A stretch of DNA of 64,000 nt from Symbiodinium natans (lineage: Eukaryota > Sar > Dinophyceae > Suessiales > Symbiodiniaceae). The stretch is taken from positions 5,001-69,000 of the forward strand of contig CAJNDS010001090.1 in assembly GCA_905221605.1 (NCBI GenBank), in the 5' to 3' direction. The notes below the pieces were generated by a model. It saw only the letters and a list, made by a program, of their open reading frames with translations. It was not told where the DNA came from and made no database searches. The position numbers and the translations under genes were made by a program. This document shows positions 44,390-55,190 of this stretch, in pieces (position 1 is the first letter of the stretch; every line of letters starts with the position of its first letter).

Positions 44390-45040
44390 GTGTAGAGTTC
44401 GGTTTAGGGTTTAGGGGATGGGGGCTTAAAAGGGGAGGGCTTGTAGTCTAAGTGCCTGGGTCCCGGGGCCCTAACCCTAAACCCTAAACCCTAAACCCTG
44501 AAGGCTAGAGGCTAGGTCTTCTGAGCTCTATGGTCTATCGGTTTACCTCCTGCAGGTCATCAACTCCAGGTTTGCGTATGCTAGTATATCATGGGTTCTC
44601 CTACTACCCCCCTTCTATGGGTTTAGGGTTTAGGGTGTAGGGTTTAATTAGGGTTCAGGGTTTAGGGTTTAATTAGGGTTTAGGGTTTAATTAGGGTTTA
44701 GGGTTTAGGGTCTAGGGGGGTTCAGGGTTTACGGTTTAGGGGGTAGGGTTTAGGGCTTATTTAAGGGGGGAACTGCGGGGGGGCAGCATGGAGGGGGGTG
44801 GTAGGGGAACCCGTGGGCATAGGGCTGCGTGTCCGCAATGAGAGGATCTCCGGCAAACGGGCTCATGAAGCTTTCTGCCCCATGTGGGGATACTAGGGGT
44901 ACCTTATTGGGGTCCTTACTATAGCGATCCCTTATTTTCGTACACCCCCATGTATCTGTACCCTAAACCCTAAACCCTCAACCCTAAACCCTAAACCCTC
45001 AACCCTAAACCCTAAACCCTAATTTGGGGGAGGAGGGGGG
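44390..45040. repeat. Telomere-type variants and palindromic half-elements
   Basis: TTTAGGG, TTTAATTAGGG variants at 44615-44705 and CCCTAAA/CCCTCAA at 44960-45020. The CTACTACCCCCC and GGGGGTGGTAGGGG ends at 44597 and 44793 form a TIR pair. Confidence 0.65.
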
Positions 45041-45049
45041 ATCCTTTGA

Positions 45050-47587
45050 TCAGGCCTTCTACTGCAAACTGCTGCCATTTGAGGGGACCCGAAGTGATCA
45101 CCAACTCCTTATGCGGCAGCTTGAGCCCCGCTGAACTCTATGAAGTCTCAGCTTTAGGGTTTAGGGTTTAGGGTTAGGGTTTAGGGTTTAGGGTTTAGGG
45201 TTTAGGGTTTAGGGTTTAGGGTTTCGGGTTTAGGGTTTAGGGTTTAGGGTTTAGGGTTTAGGGTTTAGGGTTTAGGGTTTAGGGTTTAGGGTTTAGGGTT
45301 TAGGGTTTAGGGTTAGGGTTTAGGGTTTAGGGTTTAGGCCCGCTGAACTCTACGAAGCCCCAGCTTGAGTTGAGCTTGAGTTTAGGCACCCACAAAGCCG
45401 AAGGAGGCGAACAGCCTTGCGGAGGATAACGGCCCGTACCTGCTCACTGCGTACGGCAACGCTACTTGGGGGTTCATGGTACTTATTAACCAATTATAAC
45501 TGTACTTATAACTGTACTTATAACTGTACTTATAACCATATTAAATTATTAGGGCCCTTAAAGGGCTTATAAGTGGGTTATATAAGTACAGTTGTAATCG
45601 GTCAATAAGTACCATGAGCCTCCAAGTAGGCCTTGCATAATGTAACCTCAAAAAAAAACCCAATTCGGGAATCCCAAGCCCGGAACTCAATTCTAAACCC
45701 CCCCCCCCCCCCTCAATGAAGGACTCCTGGCCCAGGGACCGATTTATTTTTTCTAGGGGCCCTTTTAGGTAGGTCAGGGCTTGGGGTCGGCTCGGGACAG
45801 CCCGACCCCCCCCCCCCCCCCAGCCCCCGCTCAATAGAGGGTCGGGGCGAAAACAAAAAACAATTGAGACGGGGGGGGGGGGGTTTATAATTCGAGGTCA
45901 ACATTATTGGATAGATGTCCACCGCTTTCTTTGTCGTTTTTGGGGCAGACATGAGCCTTATAAGTATTGGATCGACTGTGGTACGCAGGGTGTAGGCGTG
46001 CATGTGCCCATGAACAGAGGATAAATTGAAGGGTTTCCCTAAACCCTAAACCCTAAACCCCGAATTGATTCATGTGCGTGTGTTGTATGCTGCTCAACAG
46101 CCTTCACTTGCTGTCTGTGCAGGACTGTGCGCGCTTGTTGCTGGGCATCTTGGGCAATTCTGATGCCGGTCTCCCAGCAACCTGTTTATGGACTTGCTGA
46201 AGCCTGAACAATTGCTCAGCAGTTTGGGCTAGCTATGGGACATTACCCCACCCACTACTCCACCAAACACAAACAAAGCGTTCAGCCTTCTTTAGGCCTT
46301 AGTTTGGGCAGGGGCTAAGAGTCGCTTTATGGGAGTAGAAAAAGATTGCAGAAGCTAGGACGGTGGAGGCGTAAAGGTTTAGCCAACCTGTAAGCTACAT
46401 CTAGGCCTTTACGAAGAGGGGGGGGGGGGCAGCCCTTAACCCCTAAACAACTAAACCCACAAAGCTCAAAATATCCAGGAGCCTCAACCCTAAACCCCGG
46501 AACTCTAACCCTAAAAACCCCTAAAGCCCCTGAACCCAACAAATCCCCGAAACCCTAAACCCCAAACCCCTAACCCTTCAATCCCTTAAACCCGAAATCC
46601 CCTAACCCTCAACAAAAACATTTGCGTGGATTTCTGGGCGGCGCACGTGTTGAAGACCTCCTCTCCGCTAGCAGCTACCTTAAGACGAACGCACTGGCTT
46701 AGGGTGTAGTCTTTAGGCTTTAGGGTCTTGGATTTCACATGGCTTTAGGATTCAGGGTTTCCAGCGGAACGCTCTACAATTCTCCTTTAACTTTCGTCAC
46801 GAATGGTGGCAAGGTCCAGAACGTTGTTCGAGCAGGGCCATTTTCATTTCGGGGAAAAATCGTCCCTGTTGCGTCTAGGAGCCCAGGAAGCCACGAACTA
46901 GACCCTAGACTTCCAAACAAGAGCATGCTTGTCCAGTTCCCTAAGGGTCCATGTACCTAAATAGGAAATACTTGGGCCTGAAAGTACTGCCTATGTAGGG
47001 ACTTTGGGGCCCAAGTCATATTATCATGAGGTACATGGACCCTGAGGGGTTTCCGGGGGAAGAGCCAAGACGCATCCTTTTGCACATGAACTGCAGAGCC
47101 TCAAGGAATAAGAAACCACAAGCGGACCTCCTCGACTGCCACAACCATGTCCCAATGTCAATGCCCAAAATCGCCGCCTCTAAGCCCTCAACCCTAAACC
47201 CTAAACGGACCCTAAATCCTAAACCACAGAACCAGAGAAGAACTTCCTGCGCCCTGGCACCTTCAACCCACGCATCACGAAGGCCAGGCCATCTTCAGCA
47301 CAGCCCTCGAATTTTTAGGGTTTAGGGTTTGGGCTTTAGGGTTTGGCGTTTAGGGTTAAGGGTTAAGGGTTTTAGGGTTGGAATGTCAGCGCCGAAGATT
47401 CAAGGGATTTTGGACTGTGCTTCCCCTATTTCGAAAAGAAGATACTCTACAGAGGGCAGAATACCCAAAGCTCTAGATTTACTAAACCAGGGTGTTTTAG
47501 GGTTTAGGGTTTAGGGTGTAGGGTTTTAGGGTTTGGGGTGCCCAAAAGAGGACCCTGAACCCTGCACCCTGCCTTGCCGAAACTTGC

Positions 47588-47628
<41 letters not shown>

Positions 47629-48440
47629 ACCCTAAACCCTAAACCCTAAACCCTAAACCCTAAACCCTAAACCCTAAACCCTAAACCCTAAACCCCCCCC
47701 CCCTCATCTGAGCGCCTCGAGGTGGCAGTGATTTCTGCCGGGCGTGGCATGGTTGAAGGCATCGGCGAAGGGCACCATGAAGGGCCCTCTTCACTTGGCT
47801 GCACTTAGGAGGGTTTAGGGTTTAGGGTTTAGGGTTTAGGGTTTAGGGTTTAGGGTTTAGGGTTTAGGGTTCAGGGTTTAGGGTTTAATTTCTAGCTGCC
47901 TTACCAAGATGCCCATTAAACCCAAAAAGGCTAAGGATCTAAAGTTGCGTAAAGCACCACAAAGTTCTAGGGGGGGCGCACGTGTGGGGTGTAGCTTAAG
48001 TTTACCTGGGGGGCCTTTTTTTGGGGTGCAGCTGAAGTTTAAGGATGATGGGGTCTAGGGTCTAGGGGCTTTGGGGCTCACCTTCTCTTAATTACCTTCT
48101 ACTTCTGGGGCAACTATGAGCGCATTCTTGGCAACCATGAAGTTTCCAGGAAATGGCTGCCTTCGAAGTACAGTTCTAAGTGGGGCTAGAAGTACCCTAA
48201 ACCCAAGACCCTAAACCCTAAATTCGAAGTATATAAACCCTAAACCCTAAACCCTAAACCCTAAACCCTAAACCCTAAACCCTAAACCCTAAACCCTAAA
48301 CCCTAAACCCTAAACCCTAAACCCTAAACCTCCAGAAAAAAGGGATCGCCCGGTGGCCTCGGCCGCTGCAGAAGAAGCCGCGCGAGAGAACCGCGGCCAA
48401 GGCTCGCTGGAAAGACTCGAAGGACCTTCTTACAGCTTCG
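45050..48440 (-). CDS. SET-domain protein methyltransferase, core exons
   Basis: Six exons join in frame. 48358-~48440 has FESFQRALAAVLSRGFF. 47716-47786 has MVPFADAFNH, the hallmark P-AD-NH block. 47261-47305 has EDGLAFVMRGLK. 46647-46678 has VAASGEEVFNT. 45390-45439 has YGPLSSARLFASFGFV. 45050-45130 has LKLPHKELVITSGPLKW. Introns between them would use GC-AG, GC-AG, GT-AG, GT-AG and GT-AG borders. Joined, the fourth and fifth exons give GEEVFNTYGPLSS across AC/G, the conserved FN-YG catalytic-loop region. Block order fits the SETD/RuBisCO-LSMT class, whose substrate here is unknown. Introns hold TTTAGGG arrays, a poly-C tract and MITEs. The gene continues upstream (49.8-57.7 kb) and perhaps downstream. 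Confidence 0.8.
45160..45338. repeat. (TTTAGGG)n array inside a SET-gene intron
   Basis: About 24 heptamers between the exons at 45390 and 45130. The unique flanks on both sides share CCCGCTGAACTCTA, a local duplication. Confidence 0.95.
45465..45626. mobile_element. Palindromic element (CTTGGAGGTTCATG family)
   Basis: CTTGGGGGTTCATGGTACTT pairs with AAGTACCATGAGCCTCCAAG; internal ATAACTGTACTT is repeated three times. Lies in the SET-gene intron. Confidence 0.75.
46943..47046. mobile_element. Palindromic element (AAGGRTCCATGTACCT family)
   Basis: AAGGGTCCATGTACCTAAAT pairs with ATGAGGTACATGGACCCT. A related copy is at 55191-55292. Confidence 0.75.
47586..47698. repeat. Poly-C tract fused to a CCCTAAA array
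   Basis: About 37 C, then nine CCCTAAA heptamers, then nine C. Inside a SET-gene intron. Confidence 0.9.
48232..48331. repeat. (CCCTAAA)n array
   Basis: About 13 heptamers directly 3' (minus strand) of the 48.36-kb SET exon. TTTAGGG counterpart at 47814-47888. Confidence 0.95.
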
Positions 48441-48475
48441 CGCTCGCCCTTATAAACCCTAAACCCTAAACCCTG

Positions 48476-48953
48476 ATGTGGTATCCTGATTAGTGTGAGG
48501 GCCCCCCCCCCCCCCCAAACTAAATCCACCCCCGCAATAGTGTCACCAAAAAAAGGGACCCCCCCAAACTAATTTTCGGCCCCGGGCCCCCCCCCCACCG
48601 GCTCCTCTTCATTTCCTCTTCGCTCCTCTTCCCTCTCCTCTTCCTTTCCCTCTCCTCTAACATAATTAAGCTCAGGTAAGCTCAGATGAGCTCAGCTCAG
48701 GTAAGCTCAGGTAAGCTCAGGAAAGCTCAGGTAAGCTCAGTAATTAAAGCTAAAGGTAAGAACTCCGACTTGAAGCTGCTCTTCTTTTGCTCTTTTCTTT
48801 CATCATCTTTGTTCTCTTTTTTTCTCTCTTCAGAAACCCATGCCCGAAAAACTTTACTTTATTGTGGGGGGGGCAATCGAATTTTTGTCTCCTGAATAAT
48901 TTTTGGAAAACTTTTCATTATTGAGGGGGTCCAGACTAATCAGGATACGACAT
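48476..48953. mobile_element. 478-bp TIR element with a donor-like decamer array
   Basis: Inverted ends ATGTGGTATCCTGATTAGT and ACTAATCAGGATACGACAT. Inside are C-runs, a CT-rich tract (48600-48660) and tandem GTAAGCTCAG decamers at 48667-48742. No transposase. Confidence 0.75.
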
Positions 48954-49324
48954 TAAACCCTAGGGCCTAGGGTGTACCTACTTCTTTCGCAACAAGGGAA
49001 CACATAGATTCGAACCCCAACCCTCGAAAATCTTCGTGCATGATGGCATCTTGATCTTGGGGGGAACTATTTAATGGTGCGGGGTTGGGGGTAGGTAATA
49101 TTTGGGGAACCCTCAACCCTAAACCCTCAACCCTAAACCCTAAAAGATACTAAGAGTTCTGGTGGCAAGAACCGTACTTGAGCAAAGCCCTGCTCATACG
49201 CACCCATGAACCTTCAAGCAGATAAAGCCCGAGCTCCGCAGCCTGCACCCCAACACTCCGTGAACCCTAAACCCTAAACCCTAAACCCGAAACCCGAAAC
49301 CCGAAACCCTAAACCCTAAACCCT
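48954..49324. repeat. Spacer with CCCTAAA fragments
   Basis: Unique sequence plus short CCCTAAA/CCCTCAA and CCCGAAA runs; no exon seen. Confidence 0.5.
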
Positions 49325-49428
49325 AAACCACCACTACCACCACTACCACCACCACCACCACCACCACCACCACCACCACCACCACCACCACCACCACCAC
49401 CACCACCACCACCACCACCACCACCACC

Positions 49429-49503
<75 letters not shown>
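49325..49503. repeat. (ACC)n then (ACT)n microsatellite
   Basis: About 115 bp of ACC and about 65 bp of ACT, followed directly by CCCTAAG heptamers. Confidence 0.95.
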
Positions 49504-49504
<1 letters not shown>

Positions 49505-49796
49505 ACCCTAAGCCCTAAGCCCTAAGCCCTAAGCCCTAAACCCTAAACCCTACTTGTAACGACCTACGAAGGTCGAGGATCCTAAGCCCTAGGCCTGAAC
49601 TCTACTACTGGGGTGGACGTGGGGGCCCCTAGCACCCTAAAACCCTAAAAACCCCAAAAACTCTAAAAACCCTATAAACCCCCAAAAAAAAACTCATAAA
49701 AACCCTATAAAAAACCTTAAAAAAGAGACCTATCAAAAACCCTATAAACCCCCTGTAAACCCTAAACCCTATAAACCCGAAACCCGGAACATGCCA

Positions 49797-49870
49797 GGGG
49801 GCCGATCCTGCCACCAGGCGCTGTGCAGCTCCAGGAAAGGCCGAAGGGTGCGCTCAAAATGCCACCGCGC
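49797..49870 (-). CDS. SET gene, upstream exon
   Basis: After a TCAAGCAG acceptor the frame reads ARWHFERTLRPFLELHSAWW then QDRPPGMF. Position and wording fit the stretch between the LEGT block and the SET core in this class. Joins in phase 0 to the exon at 55.4 kb if that ends at CGA/GTCTG. Confidence 0.65.
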
Positions 49871-49980
49871 CTGCTTGAGGCTTGTTGAGGCTTGCAGGGT
49901 CTGGAGCCCTAAGCCCTAAACCCTAAACCCTAAACCGTCCAGACCCTAAACCTTCTCAACCCTATGCCTAGATCCTAAAC

Positions 49981-50200
49981 CTTCTAAACCTTCTAAACCT
50001 TCAAAACCTTCAAACCCTAAACCTTCTAAACCTTCTAAACCCTAAACCCTAAAGCTCTAAACCTTCCAAACCCTAAACCTTCTCAACCCTAAACCCTAGA
50101 TCCTAAACCTTCTAAACCTTCTAAACCTTCTAAACCTTCTAAGCCTTCTAAACCTTCTAAACCTTCTAAACCCTCTAAACCCTAAACCCTAAACCCTAAA
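49981..50200. repeat. (TAAACCTTC)n nonamer variant array
   Basis: CTAAACCTT-type nonamers mixed with CCCTAAA; another telomere-like variant. Confidence 0.85.
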
Positions 50201-50209
50201 CCTCCTGAG

Positions 50210-50565
50210 GGCTAGGGTTTAGGGTTTCGGGCTTCTGGGCTTCGCTTCATGGGGTCCAGGAGTCTATGCGGGGTCTCCATTTCCTAGGTCCCCAAGTGAC
50301 AAACGTAAAACCAGGAAAACACTTTCTGCGAAAAGGGCGTTTTCAAGGAGTCGAACAACACCTCAAACTCTAAATCCCTCGCCCAAAAGTTAAAGAGATA
50401 ACAGAGAGAAGGGAGATCCTGAATGAAGATGCATACCGGGGCCTTAGGGTAGCTACAAGGGCCCTCAGTATGCTCCCTACCCCTTCTACACCCTCTAACA
50501 CCCGAGGGCCCGTTTTTCTTGGGAAGGTTGTGCAAAAACACCTAAACCCTAAACCCTAAACCATA
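50210..50565. other. Unique spacer
   Basis: Mostly unique sequence; a minus ORF at 50284-50541 lacks splice-like borders and protein-like wording and is not called. Confidence 0.4.
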
Positions 50566-50955
50566 ATCCCTTCCCCCTTTTATTAAACCCCCGCCCCCTA
50601 GTTATAAAACCACTTTCTGGAAGATCCTGCCGAAACCGACCCCGCCTTTTAAACCCAACCCTCTAAACCCTATTCCGTTTTTTTTTTTGGGGGGGGGGTT
50701 CAGGGCTCCCAAAACCCTCAAGCCAACCAACATCCTGAAGCTCCCTTCCCTCTACGCTCTCAGGGTTAAGTCATTACTTAAACCCTCCAAAGCCTGAAGC
50801 CTACACCCTAAACCCTTTGGACCCCAAACATGACATTTGGATAAAACCCTCCCCCTAAAAAACACACACACACACACACACACAAATTTCGAGTTTCTAT
50901 TGGGGGGGGCGGGGAGGGGTTGGCCCCCCCGTTTAATATATTAGGGGGAAGGGAT
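50566..50955. mobile_element. 390-bp TIR element
   Basis: ATCCCTTCCCCCTTTTATTA at the left and GTTTAATATATTAGGGGGAA then GGGAT at the right are inverted. Contains (CA)n at 50862-50883 and G/C runs, no ORF. Confidence 0.65.
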
Positions 50956-50984
50956 CAAACCCTAAACCCCAAACCCCAAACCCC

Positions 50985-51026
50985 AGCCCGTGCGGGACCT
51001 CCGGCGCTCCTCTCCAGTACTGCGGG
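50985..51026 (-). CDS. Candidate short exon
   Basis: The minus frame YWRGAPEVPHGL follows a GAGCCCGCAG acceptor. Which gene it belongs to is unclear. Confidence 0.4.
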
Positions 51027-51603
51027 CTCAGATGGCGACCTCTTGATTTAGGGTTACGGGTTTAGGGCTTGGGTTTTGGGTTTAGGGTTTAGGGTTTAGG
51101 GCTTAGGATTGAGAGTTTAGGGTTTAGGGTTGAGGGTTTAGGGTCTAGGATGTGCATTGAACTACACTCTTCCGTGGCCTGGGAATGAGAAGGGATGTAT
51201 TTCGGATGTTTAGGGGTTTTTAGTTGTTTAGGGTTTAGGGTTTAGGGTTTAGGGTTTAGGGTTTAGGGTTTAGGGTTTAGGGTTGTGTTGGTTGTCTGTC
51301 AAGGTCCGCAATTTGCTTCAAGAGCTTTCATGCCAGGTTGCACAAGAAGTCAACCTTGGGGGCTGAATACCCTCGTACACAAAAGGTTAACCTCTGTCTA
51401 TACATATATACATATACATATATGTATAACCCTAAACCCTAAACCCTAAACCCTAAACCCTAAACCCTAAACTTTAAACCTTAAACCTTAAACCCTAAAC
51501 CCTAATAACCAAAAAGGTTACAGGATACCTACCCAGTCCCTAAGTGGGTTACTGGGTTTTGAATGGAGCATGACCAAAAGCCATGTATGGCTGTAGGTAC
51601 CAT

Positions 51604-51712
51604 TAGGTTTAGGGTTTAGGGTTTAGGGTTTAGGGTTTAGGGTTTAGGGTTTAGGGTTTAGGGTTTAGGGTTTAGGGTTTAGGGTTTAGGGTTTAGGGTT
51701 TAGGGTTTAGGG
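51604..51712. repeat. (TTTAGGG)n array
   Basis: About 15 heptamers, with opposite-strand CCCTAAA following at 51724-51765. Other arrays at 51235-51285 and 51428-51505. Confidence 0.95.
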
Positions 51713-51955
51713 AAATCCCCCCGCCCTAAACCCTAAACCCTGAACCCTAAACCCTAAACCCTAAACGTCCCCGCAAGAAGCCCCTCTGCGCCCTAAACCC
51801 TGCCCGCCAGACCCCAGTTCTAACATAAACCTCGGGGTAGAATCCGAGCCGCATCATCGTCCCCAGATCCCTCGGATCTGAACGACCAACCCGGAAAGGA
51901 CACAACGGCCCCTCTTCTCGGCTTAGTAAGTTTCGCGTATCGTCCAGCCGTTTAT

Positions 51956-54433
51956 CTCCAGCTGACTGTAGTGCCATCCGCGCGAAGTGCAGCGAACGCT
52001 CCACCGCATCCTAGAACCTCTTGCGCATCCAGGATCGGATCTTGAAGATGGCGGTTGCGTTCATGCCCACCCCAGGTAACCACGGTGCCATCTCCACGGA
52101 TTGCTGCGAACGCTGAGCCGCCAGAGCAGTCACTTCTTGCCTGTTTGGGGCTTAGGGTTTAGGGTTTAGGGCTTAGGGTTTCGGCTCTAGGGTTTAGGGT
52201 TTAGGGTTTAGGTGCCTGGATCTGTTGCACATTCTGGAGTTGGTCTTGAACTCTGCTGCTGTCTTCACCATGCCCCGTCAGACCCCAGGTGACCACAGTG
52301 CCATCTGCACGAAGTGCTGCGAAAGCTCCACCAGATGCTTGGACTTGGTGCACACCATGGAGCTGGTCCTGAACCTGCGTATCTTCAAAACTGCCGGCGA
52401 AGTCTTTATCACCCCAGCTCACCACAGTTCCATCTGCACGCAGAGCTGCAAATGCTTGGTGTGTTGCCTGGATCTGCTGAACCTCATGCAGCTGGTTCTG
52501 AACCGAACGGCTGTCTCCACCGTAACGTCGATCTCCCCAGGTAACCACAGAGCCATCTGCACGAATTGCTGCGAAAGCCCTGCTGGTGGCCTGAATCTGT
52601 CGCACATCACGGAGCTGGTCTTGAACCTCACTGCCATCTCCGCCGCTCCCCCGCTCTCCCCAGCAAACTACTGTACCATCCGCACGGATTGCCGCGAAAG
52701 ACGTCTTGTTCGCTTGGACATGATGGACATCAAAGAGCTGGTCTCGAACGCCCCAACTCTCAGCACGCTCGCCCCCCCAGGCAACCACAGCGCCACTTGC
52801 ACCTCGGTTGCTTGGATGTCGTCGCCCCACCCCCACCCCCACCCCCGCCCCCACCCCCCACCCCCCCCTCTCAAGATTTTATCTCTAAACCATACAGCCA
52901 CAAAGCCTGGACAGTAAATCCTTATGACGTGGATAGGGGATAGCGAAAATCCTGACACTTATCTCCGTGCGACAACACCATGTCGCTCTCATTTACTTCT
53001 CCAGCAACCAGGGAAGGCAAAGTTAAGCTGCTCTAAGCCTGCATACCATTTGTGAAATGTTGGGATGTTCCCCCTTATACTAGCAGCTCCTGAATAGGGA
53101 TTCGAGTACCACCTATTATAATCCCTATTAAGGAGCTGTTAGCATAAGGGGGAACATCCCAAGTCAAACGTCTAGAAACTCAGCTCTTAGCTAAGTCTGA
53201 TTTTTGGGTGGACAGAACTGGGCAGTATTTCACGTGCTGGCCCCGAAAAGCTCGCCAACCCTGACTTTAGGGACTTTAAGGCTTTAGGTTCAGGGTCTAG
53301 ACTTGGGGCTTGGGGCTTAGTGGCACTTTTAGCTAGTGACATGGTGATCCTGTGTCGGCAACCAAGATCTGCACTGATTGCTGCGAAGGCAGACTCTGTC
53401 GCCTGGATCTGCTGAACCTCATGAAGCTGGTTCTGAGCTAAACGGCTGTCTCCACCGTAACGTCGATCTCCCCAGGTAACCACAGAGCCATCTGCGCGAA
53501 TTGCTGCGAAAGCCTTGCTGGTCGCCTGAATCTGTTGCACATCATGGAGCTGGTCTTGAACCTCACTGCTGTCTCCGCCAGATCGCGGATCGCCCCAGGT
53601 AACCACCGAGCCGTCTGCACGAACTGCGGCGAACGCTCCTCCCTGAGCTTTGTTTGCGTGCTCCTGAGTTGTGCTTCAAACCCTATGAAAACTAATTTAT
53701 GAATAGGTTCCCTTATAAAGGAAAGAAGGGAAACTAACAACTATATCCCAAAGCACAACCCAGGCTCTGGGTCGGAGTCACAGCCACGTGTTGCCTGAAT
53801 CTGCTGCACGTCGTGGAGCTTGTCCTGAACCATTGCGCTGTCCCCGCCACAGCGGGCATCCCCCCAGGTAACCACACTGCCGTCACCTAGGATGGCCCCT
53901 AAAACCCTCTGAACAATGTTCCTGGATGTGATCCTCTTTAACCCAACAAGGGAAAACATAAGATGTCCCAAGGGCCTTCCGAGTTACTGTGAAGCACAGC
54001 GAATGCTTGTATACTGCATGGCCAGTAGAAGTCGTACTCAACCTCATGAAACTCCACGCCGCCACACGCGGCAAGGGCTGAATCCGATCGTCGGACTGCT
54101 GCCGTCACCAGGTCACCCTCCTCTTAAGTTGCCCTTTTTAAGCTGCTGAGTTCATAAGCCTCCCAAAAAAGGGTGTACACTTTCAGTTCTATAGGGGATT
54201 GGAGTATCCCAATAAAACGGTGCAAAGTGTACTCACTCAGCTGCTCAGTCCTGCAGCCCCGCAAAGTGAACCGACAAGGAAGGTTGCAGCACCTGCCCCG
54301 AGGCATTGACCAGAATGACGCCCTGGACACCGAGTTGTGTGCATGCCTGCTGCTGCAGCTCCTGGATGGAAGAATCCGCGGGGATCTCGATCGAGACAGA
54401 CCGTCCGCTCGCCAATGAAACATGCACCAGCAT
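51956..54433 (-). CDS. Ubiquitin-like plus RCC1-repeat protein (HERC-like), six exons
   Basis: Exon 1 (54433-54251) encodes a ubiquitin-like domain from MLVHVSLASGRSVSIEIP to VHFAGLQ. Exons 2-5 are 54120-53988, 53898-53785, 53638-53375 and 52802-about 52213. Exon 6 covers about 52127-51956. All phases match: 183, 133, 114, 264 and 590 nt give one frame. Exons 3-6 carry about ten RCC1-like units such as ADGSVVTWGD followed by VQDQLHDVQQIQAT and AFAAIR. The family is abundant in Symbiodiniaceae, usually annotated as HERC2-like although no HECT domain is seen here. Exon 6 ends in a frameshifted unit (TTVSWR then stop; the GDKRLDD wording continues in another frame), so the 3' end may be decayed. 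A telomere-type block separates exons 5 and 6. Confidence 0.85.
52129..52212 (-). other. Telomere-type block interrupting the RCC1 coding repeat (intron 5)
   Basis: The coding repeat stops at NVQQIQA (52213) and resumes at SGGSAFAAIRGDGTVVTWG (52119 downward). Between lie CCCTAAA/CCCTAAG heptamers. A GA donor (CA/GATCC, 52222) with the acceptor GGCAAG would keep the frame, but the exact borders are not certain. Confidence 0.6.
52803..53374 (-). other. Ubl-RCC1 intron 4 (GT-AG, 572 nt)
   Basis: GCA ATC A/GTGCAG ... CCGAG/GT GCA AGT GGC restores AFAAISASGAVVAWGG in frame. GTGCA occurs at both borders. A MITE (53060-53162) is nested inside. Confidence 0.75.
53060..53162. mobile_element. MITE-like element (GGGATGTTCC family) in intron 4
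   Basis: TTGGGATGTTCCCCCTTATA at the left, ATAAGGGGGAACATCCCAA at the right; nearly perfect inverted ends and the best-preserved copy of the family. Confidence 0.85.
53639..53784 (-). other. Ubl-RCC1 intron 3 (GC-AG, 146 nt), element-derived
   Basis: CGT G/GCTGTG ... GGGAG/GA GCG restores QATRGAFAAVRADG. Its interior is an inverted-repeat element (TTGTGCTT ... AAGCACAA) related to 12480-12555. Confidence 0.8.
53899..53987 (-). other. Ubl-RCC1 intron 2 (GT-AG, 89 nt), element-derived
   Basis: CAC A/GTAACTCGG ... GGTTTTAG/GG GCC restores LHRAILGDGSVVTWGD. Most of the intron aligns with the free-standing element at 31433-31545. Confidence 0.8.
54121..54250 (-). other. Ubl-RCC1 intron 1 (GA-AG, 130 nt), element-derived
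   Basis: CTG CAG/GACTGA ... TTAAGAG/GAG GGT joins GLQ to EGDLV, as expected at the end of the ubiquitin-like domain. It contains a CTTAGTTGCTGAGT-family element (about 54138-54248) shared with 21495 and 59230. Confidence 0.8.
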
Positions 54434-55190
54434 GGTTGTTTAGCGCAGAATGGAAGAACAACAATGCGCTGACTCTGTACTTTCGTTCTAGAAACCGTTC
54501 TCACTAATCAACAACAGCACACGTAATATCCCCTTTGCTTCTATTAACATGCACAAGTAAACTCTTAAAGGTATCATGTGAGAAGGCACGAGGCACGATG
54601 GCGCAACAGGGTTTAGGGCTTACAGGGTTCAGGGTTGAGGGTTTATAACTGAGGGTTATCAACGTGCGCATGGGCAAAGGCCAACCTCAGAAGCCTAAAT
54701 AGTTACTATCTGATATCCAACTTTTGGGATGTTCAACGTTTAAAAATCCTAAACTATCTAATATCTAACCTTTCTAAAGCTATCTAACCCCGACTGGATT
54801 GGAAAGCTTAGACAGTTTAGACAGCCTCGAAGCCCCCGAGACTTGAAAACAATAGCCAGCCTCAAAAGGTTAGACGACTTAGTTCAGAAAGTTTCAAAAC
54901 GCACCGGACCCCCGAAACTTTCTACTCTACCCTCAAAAGGTAAGATAGTTTAGATAATTTCGATAGTCCAGAAAGTTTCTCACCAACCCCCCCCCCCCCC
55001 CCCGGACCGCCGAAACTTTCAAATCTATCGACACCATTGCAGAGCCGAACTCATCACACTTGAAAGCCTCATATATATATATATATATATGTGTGACCTA
55101 TAAACCCCCTGAGGCCCGATTTCGAAACACGATCAACCCTACATAAACCCATAATATACGCCCTGTACAAACCTTGTTCAGCCCTACTTT
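54434..55190. other. 5' flank of Ubl-RCC1 gene, AT-rich repeat-like DNA
   Basis: Contains repeated TATCTAA and AGACAGTTTAGA-like words (54700-54990), a C-run at 54987 and a (TA) run near 55070. No exon or recognisable promoter motif. Confidence 0.5.

Noticed and set aside
52225-52917. Plus-strand ORF of 230 residues
   Set aside because: Antisense shadow of the RCC1 repeats, whose minus frame has clear family motifs.
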